NCBI RefSeq assembly: GCF_015999245.1
Contig: NZ_JAEAMR010000010.1
Span: 954,047-1,018,046 of the forward strand
Direction of reading: 5' to 3'
DNA: 64,000 bases
Origin: Streptomyces sp. AV19
GTDB taxonomy: Bacteria > Actinomycetota > Actinomycetes > Streptomycetales > Streptomycetaceae
Part shown: one piece after another, positions 52,245-60,300 of the stretch
How the letters are laid out: each line of letters starts with the position of its first letter
Position numbering within the stretch: position 1 is the first letter of the stretch
Notes under the pieces: model-generated
Told to the model about the DNA's origin: nothing
Seen by the model: the letters and a program-made list of their open reading frames with translations, nothing else
Databases searched by the model: none
Program-made: the position numbers and the translations under genes

Positions 52245-53183
52245 TCACCCCAACGCCCGCAACCCCGGCACGAACGCCACCAGCACCGGCACCACCGGAA
52301 CCAGCGCCGCCGCCGCCGTCAGGCGCAGCCGGCGCGCGGCGGTCAGGCGAGGGGCCGGCGCCAGCAGGCGGTGCACCCGCCCCGGCACCTGGGCCGCCCG
52401 GCCCGCGCAGGGGTCGAACACCCCACGGCTCTCGTTGAGTTCGACCAGCGCCAGCGCGGTGGTCAGCCGGCCGAACCGGCGGGACGCCACATCGTCCGCC
52501 GCCAGCTCCACCAGGTGGTGCACCCGGTCGCGGAACGCGGCGAAGACCGGCACCTGCGGGAAGCCGTTGGCCAGGGCGCCCGAGGAGTGCAGCAGCCAGT
52601 CGTGGCGGGCCCGCAGATGCCCCTGCTCGTGCGCCAGCAGGGCGTCCAGCTGGGAGTCGTTGAGCCGGCGCAGCGCACCCGTGGTGATCACCAGCTGGGG
52701 CGTCCGGTCGCCGCGCAGCAGCCACGCGTCCGGGCGCTCGGACTCCAGCAGCACCAGCCGGCCGTCGCCCGGCTCCTCACCGGGCAGTCGCGGCGAGCGG
52801 ACGAGCAGGTCGGCCCGGCGCTGCCGGCGCGCGGCGCGCGAGGCGCGGATCTCCCGGGTCAGCATCACGGCCGTCCACACCGCGCCACATGCCAGGACGA
52901 CGGCCAGGGGAGCGGCCCAGGATCCGTAGGCCCCGAGCGCGTAGGCCTCCACGACCGCGTGCGGCGCCGGGGCGAACACGTTGCCGCGCACGGCCTCCCA
53001 CGCGGCGGCCGCGCTCAGCGACATGGCCAGCGCGCAGCACAACAGCACGGCCACGACGACGCATTGCCACACCCACAGCGCCAGCACGGGTTCGCGGTCG
53101 GGCCAGTCGGCCCGGGCCAGTACGCGCGGTGCCAGGGACGCGAGCAGCCCGCCGAGGGCCAGCAGCGCCAGCGGGACCAGCAT
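52245..53183 (-). CDS. M56-family (BlaR1/MecR1-like) membrane metallopeptidase
   Basis: 312 aa with about four spans (LVPLALLALGGLLASLAPRVL, LWVWQCVVVAVLLCCALAMSL, APLAVVLACGAVWTAVML, and a C-terminal AAAALVPVVPVLVAF). The zinc protease motif HEQGH is at about residues 185-189, followed by a downstream ELAADDVASRR glutamate helix. Relatives transduce antibiotic signals by cleaving a BlaI-type repressor. Here no penicillin-sensor domain and no adjacent BlaI gene are seen. GGGGAAGGG precedes the ATG. Confidence 0.88.
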   Translation of the reverse strand: MLVPLALLALGGLLASLAPRVLARADWPDREPVLALWVWQCVVVAVLLCCALAMSLSAAAAWEAVRGNVFAPAPHAVVEAYALGAYGSWAAPLAVVLACGAVWTAVMLTREIRASRAARRQRRADLLVRSPRLPGEEPGDGRLVLLESERPDAWLLRGDRTPQLVITTGALRRLNDSQLDALLAHEQGHLRARHDWLLHSSGALANGFPQVPVFAAFRDRVHHLVELAADDVASRRFGRLTTALALVELNESRGVFDPCAGRAAQVPGRVHRLLAPAPRLTAARRLRLTAAAALVPVVPVLVAFVPGLRALG

Positions 53184-53202
53184 GGGTGCCCTTCCCCTCA
53201 GA

Positions 53203-53232
53203 GTGATCCACGGCAGCGTGATGCACGGCAGC
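53203..53232. repeat. 15-bp tandem duplication before M56 gene
   Basis: GTGATCCACGGCAGC (53203-53217) and GTGATGCACGGCAGC (53218-53232), one mismatch, in the presumed 5' leader about 20-50 bases upstream of the M56 start. Confidence 0.7.
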
Positions 53233-53376
53233 GTGGGGTTCTGTGGGTTCCGAGCGTAGTGGGCCCGGGGGCCGTCGTGCAGTGGGCCCCGCAGTGGCTC
53301 TCCACACGCGCCCGGTCCGGGCACGGGGCTTGTCCGCGCCGGCCGGCTGTGCTCGACGGCCCTCGGCGGCCGCCTC

Positions 53377-53925
53377 TCACATCATCAGCAGCATCGTGAG
53401 CATCCCCGTCCCCATGGATATCCGGCAGGCACCGGCCAGCTCCCGCCGGGCATCCGCCGGACCGACCGGCCCTGCCGGCCCCGCCGGCACGAGCGCGCCG
53501 GCCGACCGCACCACGTACCCCGCGAAGTACACCAGCAGCAGCCCCGTCAGCAGCGGTGCCCCGGCGTGATGGTGGTGATGGCCGTCGCCGGTCATCGCGA
53601 GGGCCATGTAGGCCATGGCGAAAGCGCCCACCGCGTGGTGCAGGTGCCCGGCCCGCCCCGGGCCGCGCCCGCGCGCGAACGCGCGGAACCCCGCGTACAG
53701 CCCGACTGCGGCGAACACCACGGCGAAGAGCCCCGCGCCCCACGGCCGCCCCGCCGTAGCCACGGCAGGCACCGCCATCACCGCCATGCCCAGCCCCATC
53801 AGCGCGTCCCCGCGCGCCGCCCGGCGCTCCCCCGCCGCGCCGGCCCGCGCCCGGTGCAGGCCGTACGCCCCGGTGGCCGCGGACAACGCCACGAGCAGCC
53901 ATTCCACCAACGGCGATCCCTGCAC
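53377..53925 (-). CDS. DUF5134 membrane protein with His cluster
   Basis: 182 aa from GTG 53925, with GGGAGG upstream. About five spans (EWLLVALSAATGAYGLHRA, ALMGLGMAVMAVPAVA, AGLFAVVFAAVGLYAGFRA, HLHHAVGAFAMAYMALAM, LLTGLLLVYFAGYVV). A run of five His (GDGHHHHHAGAP) and HLHH and MGTGMLTMLLMM (Met-rich end) suggest copper or other metal binding. It fits DUF5134. Co-directional with the M56 gene but separated by about 190 bases. Confidence 0.8.
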   Translation of the reverse strand: MQGSPLVEWLLVALSAATGAYGLHRARAGAAGERRAARGDALMGLGMAVMAVPAVATAGRPWGAGLFAVVFAAVGLYAGFRAFARGRGPGRAGHLHHAVGAFAMAYMALAMTGDGHHHHHAGAPLLTGLLLVYFAGYVVRSAGALVPAGPAGPVGPADARRELAGACRISMGTGMLTMLLMM

Positions 53926-54073
53926 GGCACACCTCCCCCCGGCGTACGTCCTCCCCGGAGGAGCATGCCCACCCCGCGCGGGTCGCACGGCAGCGCACGG
54001 GCGCACGGTGCGGACGAGGTCGCGCGCCCGTGCGCCCTCGCAAACGCCCGTGTCGAACAGGGCAGTTGGAGGA

Positions 54074-54466
54074 TCAGACTCCGGGCCGGTGCCGCAGCGG
54101 ATGGTCCTCCGGCACCTCCACCACGGCGATGCGCACCCCGTCCGGATCGGCGATCCACATCTCCACCAGCCCCCACGGCCGGCGCTCCGGAGACTCCAGC
54201 ACCTCCACGCCGCGGCGCAGGAACTCCTCGTGCGCCGCCGCGGCGTCCGCCACCTGGAGCCACAGTTCGAGCCCCGGGGCGGGCGGCGCCGCGGACCGGC
54301 CGGAGAGCTCCAGGAACCCGCCGCCGAGGAAGTAGACGGTGCCACGGTCCGGCCCCGTCCCGAACTCCCGGTATACCGCGAGCCCCAGTGCCCCGCCGTA
54401 GAACGCCCGCGACCGCTCCGGATCGGTGGGCCGCAACAGCACCCTGCTGCTCAGTACGTGCACCAT
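54074..54466 (-). CDS. VOC-family (glyoxalase-like) protein
   Basis: 130 aa: MVHVLSSRVLLRPTDPERSRAFYGGALGLAVYRE, TVYFLGGGFLELSG, then the second module LELWLQVADAAAAHEEFLRRGVEV and VEMWIADPDGVRIAVVEVPEDHPL. Two paired modules as in glyoxalase/dioxygenase relatives. Divergent from a GNAT gene. Confidence 0.88.
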   Translation of the reverse strand: MVHVLSSRVLLRPTDPERSRAFYGGALGLAVYREFGTGPDRGTVYFLGGGFLELSGRSAAPPAPGLELWLQVADAAAAHEEFLRRGVEVLESPERRPWGLVEMWIADPDGVRIAVVEVPEDHPLRHRPGV

Positions 54467-54579
54467 GCCGCCGACTGTACGCAGCAGGGCCGCCGGACGC
54501 TGCGGTTAGGCTCGGACCGGCCGGAAACGGCCCACGCACGACGAGGCCCCGCACGACGAGAAAGGACTCCCGGACCAGC

Positions 54580-55149
54580 ATGGAAGCCAAGGAAGCCACG
54601 GAGACCGCACGCCCCGGAACGCCCTCCGCGCCGACGTTCCGCTTCGCCGCCGGGGACGACGCCCCCGCGCTCGTCCCCCTGATCGAGTCGGCCTACCGGG
54701 GAGAGGCCAGCCGCACCGGCTGGACCACCGAGGCGGACCTGCTGGACGGCCAGCGCACGGACGAGGACGGGGTCCGGGCCGTGGTGGGCGACGGCGCCAG
54801 CCGGGTGCTGCTGGCCGAGGACGGCGGCGAGGTCCTGGCCTGCTGCCACATCGAGCACCGCGGCGAGCACGCCTACTTCGGGATGTTCGCCGTCCGCCCG
54901 CAGCGGCAGGGCGGCGGCCTGGGCCGGGCGGTGCTCGCCGAGGCGGAGCGCGTCGCGCGGGCCGAGTGGGGCGTACGGGAGATGCACATGACGGTCATCC
55001 GGCAGAGGGAGGAGCTGATCGCCTGGTACGAGCGGCGCGGCTACCGGCGGACCGGGCGGATGAGCGCGTTCCCCTACGGCGACGAGCGCTTCGGCATACC
55101 GCGCCGCGACGACCTGGAGTTCGAGCTGCTGGTCAAGGGCCTCGGCTGA
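54580..55149 (+). CDS. GNAT-family N-acetyltransferase
   Basis: 189 aa with the GNAT core: FRFAAGDDAPALVPLIESAYRGE, VLLAEDGGEVLACCHIE, the CoA-binding FAVRPQRQGGGLGRAVLAEAE, and IAWYERRGYRRTGRMSAFPY. The ATG at 54580 is preceded by AAAGGAC. Substrate unknown; divergent from the VOC gene. Confidence 0.88.
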   Translation: MEAKEATETARPGTPSAPTFRFAAGDDAPALVPLIESAYRGEASRTGWTTEADLLDGQRTDEDGVRAVVGDGASRVLLAEDGGEVLACCHIEHRGEHAYFGMFAVRPQRQGGGLGRAVLAEAERVARAEWGVREMHMTVIRQREELIAWYERRGYRRTGRMSAFPYGDERFGIPRRDDLEFELLVKGLG

Positions 55150-55182
55150 GGGTCCCCGGGGGCTGCCCGGCCCGGCTGTCGT

Positions 55183-55251
55183 CCGTCGGCGGCCGACGCG
55201 AGAATCCGTCAGCGGCCGACAGGAAAAACCGCGGCCGGACCCCCGGGTCCG
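55183..55251. promoter_or_regulatory. Direct and inverted repeats upstream of DUF6421 operon
   Basis: CCGTCGGCGGCCGACGCG (55183-55200) is repeated as CCGTCAGCGGCCGACAGG (55206-55223), 23 bases apart, each carrying the palindrome-like GTCGGCGGCCGAC. Then CGGACCC-CC-GGGTCCG (55236-55251) is a perfect 7-bp inverted repeat. They may be operators, or the latter the terminator of the GNAT gene. Confidence 0.5.
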
Positions 55252-55282
55252 CAGGATAATTTGCAGCAGCACCTCTTGAGGA

Positions 55283-55325
55283 GGAGAACCTCGCATGGAT
55301 ACGGTGTCTTAACGCCAGGTTCTCC
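55283..55325 (+). promoter_or_regulatory. Leader hairpin over mini-ORF in DUF6421 5' region
   Basis: GGAGAACCT (55283-55291) pairs perfectly with AGGTTCTCC (55317-55325). The left arm overlaps the mini-ORF's ribosome site (GAGGAGGAG, 55278-55286); the right arm abuts that of DUF6421 (GAGGAGGGG, 55327-55335). The 25-base loop holds the mini-ORF. It could regulate translation or transcription of the operon. Confidence 0.5.
55295..55312 (+). CDS. Five-codon leader ORF (MDTVS)
   Basis: ATG GAT ACG GTG TCT TAA, preceded with ideal spacing by GAGGAGGAG. It stops 28 bases before the DUF6421 start. Such short ORFs with strong ribosome sites typically act by being translated, not by their product. 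It lies in the loop of the hairpin at 55283-55325. Confidence 0.5.
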   Translation: MDTVS

Positions 55326-55340
55326 CGAGGAGGGGTAGTC

Positions 55341-56750
55341 ATGACGGAAATTCTTGCGCCGGGGGCGATAGCCACCGCCGAATCGTCGTCCGAGACGGCG
55401 ACGGAGAGCGTCACCGGGCACCCCGCCTGGGCAGAGCTCAAGGACGCCGTGGAGACCATCCGGCCCTGGCAGTCCGCCGACGGGTCGATCGACCTCGGGG
55501 CCGAGGGCGCGCCGCCGACGGAGACGGTCCGCGCCGAGGCCGAGCGGGTCGCCGCCGCCGTCGAGCGCCTCTCGCCGCTCCTCCCGCACGACGCCGACTA
55601 CCACGCCGCGCTCGTCTCGGACCTGCGGGCCTGGGCGGACGCCGGCTTCGGCGTGCCGGACTTCCTCGACTCGCTGCTGGCCTTCCAGCCCGCCGCCCAC
55701 CGCACCGACGGCCGCCAGCACCTGGTCGTCTTCCCCATGTACACCCAGAACGGCAACCCCGACCGCAACCTCGAGGCGGTCGTGCTGCGCGTGGTGTGGC
55801 CCGAGTGGCTCTCGGAGCTGGAGCGCACCCGCTTCGACAACCCGCTCTTCCTCGGCATCACCTTCGAGGACTTCACCGCCGGGTACGACACCAACTCCGC
55901 GGTCCTCTTCCCCGAGACCGTCGCCGTCCGCCAGGCCCCCGAGCGCTTCACCTGGGGCGCCATCTTCTGCGACCGCGAGGCCGCCCGCTTCCGCCGCGTC
56001 ACCGAGGCGGCCGTGGACGTCCTGGGCCTGGAGCTGCCCGCCGACATCGCCGGCATGCTCGGCGACCAGGAGCGCTGCCAGCAGGCGTTCGTCCTGTGGG
56101 ACATGGTCCACGACCGCACCCACAGCCACGGCGACCTGCCCTTCGACCCCTTCATGATCAAGCAGCGGCAGCCATTCTGGATGTACGGCCTGGAGGAGCT
56201 GCGCTGCGACCTCACCGCCTTCAAGGAGGCCGTGAAGCTGGAGGCCGACGGCTACGCCCAGGGCCGCGACGTGCAGTACGCCGTGCTCTTCGACCGGATG
56301 TTCCGCTTCCCGGTCACCGGCGACCGGGTGCGCAACTACGACGGCCTCGGCGGCCAGCTCCTCTTCGCCTACCTGCACAAGCACGACGTCGTACGCTGGA
56401 CGGACAACACCCTGCACATCGACTGGGACCGCGCCCCGCAGGTCACCAACCAGCTGTGCGGCGAGATCGAGAAGCTCTACCGGGACGGCATCGACCGCCC
56501 CAAGCTCGTCCACTGGTTCGCCGCCTACGAGCTCGTCTCGACGTACCTGGCCCCGCACCCCGGCTCCGTGTGGGCCAAGGGCGCCGAGGCCCTCGACCTC
56601 AGCCTGCCGCCGCGCAAGCTCGTGGACGACGTGCTTCCGGACGAGTTCCCGCTCAGCATGTTCTTCGAGGCCCTTGCCAAGAAGCTGCGCACCGTGATCG
56701 CCTCGACCAAGGGCATCACCGCACGGAGCGCCGCGAAGGCGGCGGCGTGA
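55341..56750 (+). CDS. DUF6421 family protein
   Basis: 469 aa, soluble. Conserved-looking, aromatic-rich segments: LVVFPMYTQNGNPDRNLEAVVLRVVWPEWL, NPLFLGITFEDFTAGYDTNSAVLFPETV, AFVLWDMVHDRTHSHGDLPFDPFMIKQRQPFWMYGLEELRCDLTAF and FDRMFRFPVTGDRVRNYDGLGGQLLFAYLHKHDVV. The DMVHDRTHSHGDLP cluster of His and Asp suggests metal binding. No enzyme activity is assigned to the family as far as I know. First gene of an operon with an SDR and a PLP lyase. Confidence 0.85.
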   Translation: MTEILAPGAIATAESSSETATESVTGHPAWAELKDAVETIRPWQSADGSIDLGAEGAPPTETVRAEAERVAAAVERLSPLLPHDADYHAALVSDLRAWADAGFGVPDFLDSLLAFQPAAHRTDGRQHLVVFPMYTQNGNPDRNLEAVVLRVVWPEWLSELERTRFDNPLFLGITFEDFTAGYDTNSAVLFPETVAVRQAPERFTWGAIFCDREAARFRRVTEAAVDVLGLELPADIAGMLGDQERCQQAFVLWDMVHDRTHSHGDLPFDPFMIKQRQPFWMYGLEELRCDLTAFKEAVKLEADGYAQGRDVQYAVLFDRMFRFPVTGDRVRNYDGLGGQLLFAYLHKHDVVRWTDNTLHIDWDRAPQVTNQLCGEIEKLYRDGIDRPKLVHWFAAYELVSTYLAPHPGSVWAKGAEALDLSLPPRKLVDDVLPDEFPLSMFFEALAKKLRTVIASTKGITARSAAKAAA

Positions 56751-56776
56751 GCAAGGGGAACGAGGAGGCGACGACC

Positions 56777-57538
56777 ATGAGCAATGCGACCAACGGCAAC
56801 GGTCCGCTGGAAGGCCGCGTCGTGGCCGTGGCGGGGGCGGCCGGTCCGGCCGGCCGCGCCGCGCTGCTGCGGCTGGCCGAGGCGGGCGCGACGGTCGTCG
56901 CCGCCGACGCGGACGCGGCCCGCCTCGCCGAGGCGGTGGACGCGGCCCGCTACGCCCACGGCGGCGCCACGGTCACGGGCGACACCGTGGATCTGCTCGA
57001 CCCGGACGCCACGCGCGCCTGGGCCGACCGCACGGAGAAGGAGTTCGGCCGGATCGACGGCCTCGTCCACCTGGTGGGCGGCTGGCGCGGCTCGGCGACC
57101 TTCGCCGAGACCGACCTGGCGGACTGGGAGCTCCTGGAGAAGCTGCTGATCCGCACCGTGCAGCACACCTCGCTGGCCTTCGAGGGCCCGCTGGCCCGCA
57201 GCGGCAACGGCCGTTTCGTGCTGGTGAGCGCGGCCGGCGCCAGCAAGCCCACCGCGGGCAACGCGGCGTACGCGGCCGCGAAGGCCGCCGCGGAGGCGTG
57301 GACCCTGGCCCTGGGCGACGCCTTCCGCAAGGCCGGCGGCGAGGCCGGGCCCCAGGCCGCCGCCACCGTCCTGATCATCAAGGCACTGGTGCACGACGCG
57401 ATGCGCGCCGAGCGCCCGAACGCGAAGTTCGCGGGCTTCACGGACGTCAAGGACCTGGCCCAGGCCATCGTCGGCGTCTGGGACAGGCCCGCCCAGGAAG
57501 TGAACGGAACCCGTCAGTGGCTGACTCCTCAACCGTGA
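56777..57538 (+). CDS. Short-chain dehydrogenase/reductase (SDR)
   Basis: 253 aa. Glycine-rich motif AVAGAAGPAGRAALLRLAEAGATVVAADAD (Rossmann, with an Asp after beta-2 favouring NAD(H)); catalytic Ser151 (FVLVSAAG), Tyr165 and Lys169 (NAAYAAAKAA). The start is ATG 56777 with GAGGAGG upstream, 26 bases after DUF6421. Substrate unknown. Confidence 0.9.
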   Translation: MSNATNGNGPLEGRVVAVAGAAGPAGRAALLRLAEAGATVVAADADAARLAEAVDAARYAHGGATVTGDTVDLLDPDATRAWADRTEKEFGRIDGLVHLVGGWRGSATFAETDLADWELLEKLLIRTVQHTSLAFEGPLARSGNGRFVLVSAAGASKPTAGNAAYAAAKAAAEAWTLALGDAFRKAGGEAGPQAAATVLIIKALVHDAMRAERPNAKFAGFTDVKDLAQAIVGVWDRPAQEVNGTRQWLTPQP

Positions 57539-58602
57539 GCACGACCGACGCGATACGTCGGCACGACCCGAACTCCCGCGGCTTCGCCAGCGACAACTAC
57601 GCCGGCGCGCACCCGGAGGTCCTCGCGGCGCTCGCGCTCGCCAACGGGGGCCACCAGATCGCCTACGGCGAGGACGTCTACACCGGGCACCTCCAGGAGG
57701 TGATCCGCGGCCACTTCGGGCCCACCGCGGAGGCCTACCCGGTCTTCAACGGCACCGGCGCCAACGTCGTCGCGCTCCAGGCCGTCACCGAGCGGTGGGG
57801 CGCCGTCGTCTGCGCGGAGAGCGCCCACATCCACGTCGACGAGTGCGGCGCCCCCGAGCGCGTCGGCGGCCTCAAGCTGCTCACCGTCCCCACGCCGCAC
57901 GGCAAGCTCACCCCCGAGCTGATCGACCGCCAGGCATGGGGCTGGGAGGACGAGCACCGCGCCCAGCCGCAGGTCGTCTCGCTCGCCCAGACCACCGAAC
58001 TGGGCACCTGCTACACCCCCGACGAGATCCGCGAGATCTGCGACCACGCCCACGAGCGGGGCATGAAGGTCCACCTCGACGGCTCGCGACTGGCCAACGC
58101 GGCGGCCACGCTGGGGCTCCCGCTGCGCGCCTTCACGACCGACGCCGGGGTGGACCTGCTGTCCCTGGGCGGCACGAAGAACGGGCTGCTGTTCGGCGAG
58201 TGCGTCGTCGTCCTCGACCCCGACGGGGTCCGGGCGATGAAGCACCTGCGCAAGATGTCGATGCAACTGGCGTCGAAGATGCGCTTCGTCTCCGTGCAGT
58301 TCGAGGCCCTGCTGACCGGGGACCTGTGGCTGCGCAGCGCCGCGCACGCGAACGCGATGGCCGCGCGGCTGGCGGAGGGCGTGCGGGGCGTTCCGGGTGT
58401 GGAGGTGCTGCACCCGGTCGAGTCCAACGCGGTCTTCGCACGGCTGCCGCACGATGTCTCGGAGCGCCTGCAGAAGCGGTACCGCTTCTACTTCTGGGAC
58501 GAGGCGGCGGGGGATGTCCGCTGGATGTGCGCCTTCGACACGACGGAGGGGGACGTGGACGGCTTCGTGGCCCTGCTGAAGGAGGAGATGGCGCGGGTGT
58601 AG
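57517..58602 (+). CDS. Threonine aldolase / beta-eliminating lyase family enzyme
   Basis: 361 aa PLP enzyme of fold type I, cleaving beta-hydroxy amino acids such as threonine to glycine and aldehyde. Family features: RGFASDNYAGAHPEVLAAL, NGTGANVVALQAV, ESAHIHVDECGAPE, KVHLDGSRLANAAATL, and the PLP lysine K221 in LLSLGGTKNGLLFGE. GTG 57517 starts inside the SDR end (22-base overlap); GTG 57535, overlapping the SDR stop by GTGA, is an alternative. Confidence 0.9.
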   Translation: MADSSTVSTTDAIRRHDPNSRGFASDNYAGAHPEVLAALALANGGHQIAYGEDVYTGHLQEVIRGHFGPTAEAYPVFNGTGANVVALQAVTERWGAVVCAESAHIHVDECGAPERVGGLKLLTVPTPHGKLTPELIDRQAWGWEDEHRAQPQVVSLAQTTELGTCYTPDEIREICDHAHERGMKVHLDGSRLANAAATLGLPLRAFTTDAGVDLLSLGGTKNGLLFGECVVVLDPDGVRAMKHLRKMSMQLASKMRFVSVQFEALLTGDLWLRSAAHANAMAARLAEGVRGVPGVEVLHPVESNAVFARLPHDVSERLQKRYRFYFWDEAAGDVRWMCAFDTTEGDVDGFVALLKEEMARV

Positions 58603-58785
58603 CCGCCTGAAACCGCGCTTTGCGCGGTTGTCCTCAAACGCCGGACGGGCTGAAATTCAGCCCGTCCGGCGTTTGAGGACAGCGCCCGAAGGGCGCTTCG
58701 GGGTCCGGGGCAGAGCCCGGAAGAAACGGTGAAAGTGGGGGTGCCCCCTCTGGGGGAGGGTCCGGGGCAACCCCCCCACCCCTCA
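58603..58785. repeat. Palindromic intergenic repeat, copy 5
   Basis: Positions 58630-58680 form a perfect 51-base palindrome: 25-bp arms (58630-58654 and 58656-58680) with one central A. It is followed by AGCGCCCGAAGGGCGCTT as in copy 1, and by a 44-base stretch (58725-58768) identical to copy 4 in reverse. Lies between convergent genes and should stop transcription. Confidence 0.85.
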
Positions 58786-59508
58786 CTACGCCCGCGTCAC
58801 CAGCTCCTCCGGCGTCGGCGCCGTTCCGCCCAGGTGGGCCGGGATCCACCACGTGTCGTCCGGGCCCTTCGGGCGCATGGGGTAGGTGCGCTGGGCCGAC
58901 TCCAGGAGTTCCTGGACGCGGGTGCGGAGGCGTTCGGTGATCTTTTCCGGTGACTCCTCCGGGCCGGCGGGTACCGGTGCGCCGACCCGTACCGCCACCG
59001 GGATGTGGTTGCGGCCCAGGTCCCGCTTCCGGCCCTTCGTCCACAGGCGCTGCGTGCCCCACAGTGCCATCGGCAGCAGCGGCACCCCGGCCTCCTGTGC
59101 CAGCCGCGCCGCGCCGGACTTGAAGGTCTTCAGCGTGAACGAGGGGGAGATCGTCGCCTCGGGGAACACTCCGATGATTTCGCCCGAACGCAGCGCGTTG
59201 AGCGCGTGGTTGTAGGCGCCCGTGCCCGCCGACCGGTCCACGGGGATGTGCTTCATCGCCCGCATCAGCGGACCGGAGACCTTGTGCCGGAAGACGGACT
59301 CCTTGGCCATGAAGCGGACCAGCCGCTTCGACGGCCGTGCCGCGAGCCCGCAGAAGAGGAAGTCGAGGTATCCGATGTGGTTGCTCACCAGCACCGCCCC
59401 GCCGCGTGGTGGGACGTGCTCGGCCCCCTGGACGTCGATGCGCAGGTCTGCCGCCTTGAACAGGGTGCGGACGGCACCGATCACCGGGGGGTAGACGAGT
59501 TCTGCCAT
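58786..59508 (-). CDS. Lysophospholipid (1-acyl-glycerol-3-phosphate-type) acyltransferase
   Basis: 240 aa PlsC-type enzyme of membrane lipid synthesis. HxxxxD motif in VSNHIGYLDF (His44, Asp49), then the acyl-acceptor motif GVFPEATISPSFTLKTFKSGAARLA and LPMALWGTQRLWT. Start ATG 59508. It may acylate phospholipid precursors or another acceptor. No other lipid gene adjoins it. Confidence 0.9.
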   Translation of the reverse strand: MAELVYPPVIGAVRTLFKAADLRIDVQGAEHVPPRGGAVLVSNHIGYLDFLFCGLAARPSKRLVRFMAKESVFRHKVSGPLMRAMKHIPVDRSAGTGAYNHALNALRSGEIIGVFPEATISPSFTLKTFKSGAARLAQEAGVPLLPMALWGTQRLWTKGRKRDLGRNHIPVAVRVGAPVPAGPEESPEKITERLRTRVQELLESAQRTYPMRPKGPDDTWWIPAHLGGTAPTPEELVTRA

Positions 59509-59758
59509 GTCGGAAACATCCTTCGGGGGGCCTGGGGAGAGTGCTCCCGCTGAAGTTACCGCTGAAGCTACGCGGCCGTAGGGTGGCGGCTTCCGGCAGA
59601 TCGTGCCCGAATGTCCGGCCCGCGGGCCAGTCGCAGGCGGGTCTCCGATGGGAGATCCTCGTCACGTGGACCGTTTTGTCCGGTACGGGCGTCCATGGCG
59701 GAGCGGGGCCGGGGGATGCTGGGCGGTGAAGGCGGCGGAAGGCGGAAGAGGGAACGGC

Positions 59759-60091
59759 GTGCGGGACCACGGTACGGCGGCGCGGCTGAGCGGCGCGGAG
59801 ATCGGCACGGAGCTGGGGGAGCGGGCCACGCTCGTCCAGTTCTCCAGCGCCTTCTGCCAGCCCTGCCGGGCGACGAGACGTGTCCTCGCCGACGTCGCCG
59901 CGATGGTCGACGGCGTCGCGCACGTCGAGATCGACGCGGAGGCGCACCTCGATCTCGTCCGGCGCCTGGACGTGGCCGCGACCCCGACCGTGCTCGTCCT
60001 CGACGCCGCAGGGCGCGTCGTGCGCCGGGCGGTGGGGGAGCCGCGCCGGGTGCACGTCATCGCGGCCCTCGGCGAGGCCGTGTCCTCGTGA
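59759..60091 (+). CDS. Thioredoxin-like protein
   Basis: 110 aa thioredoxin fold with redox motif CQPC (Cys33, Cys36, in FSSAFCQPCRATRRVLADVA) and cis-Pro ATPTVLVLDAAG. The central pair QP replaces the usual GP, so its redox potential probably differs from standard thioredoxins. GTG 59759 with AGAGGGAA upstream. Cytoplasmic disulfide reductase. Confidence 0.9.
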   Translation: MRDHGTAARLSGAEIGTELGERATLVQFSSAFCQPCRATRRVLADVAAMVDGVAHVEIDAEAHLDLVRRLDVAATPTVLVLDAAGRVVRRAVGEPRRVHVIAALGEAVSS

Positions 60092-60300
60092 TCCGTCTCC
60101 CATCCGCGCCCCGGGCCTTGACGCCCTTCCCCGCCGGTCGCCAAGGTGGCGCCATGTGGCCTGGAACGCCTGGAAGCCCCACGCGGGGACGCGCACCCGC
60201 GGCCGAGTCGACGGCCGTGGCCCGGCGCTGTCCGAGTCCCTGAGCGACCGCGTCCGCCCCGCCCGGATCCCCGGCTTCCCCACAGGAGAAGGACCGTTCC

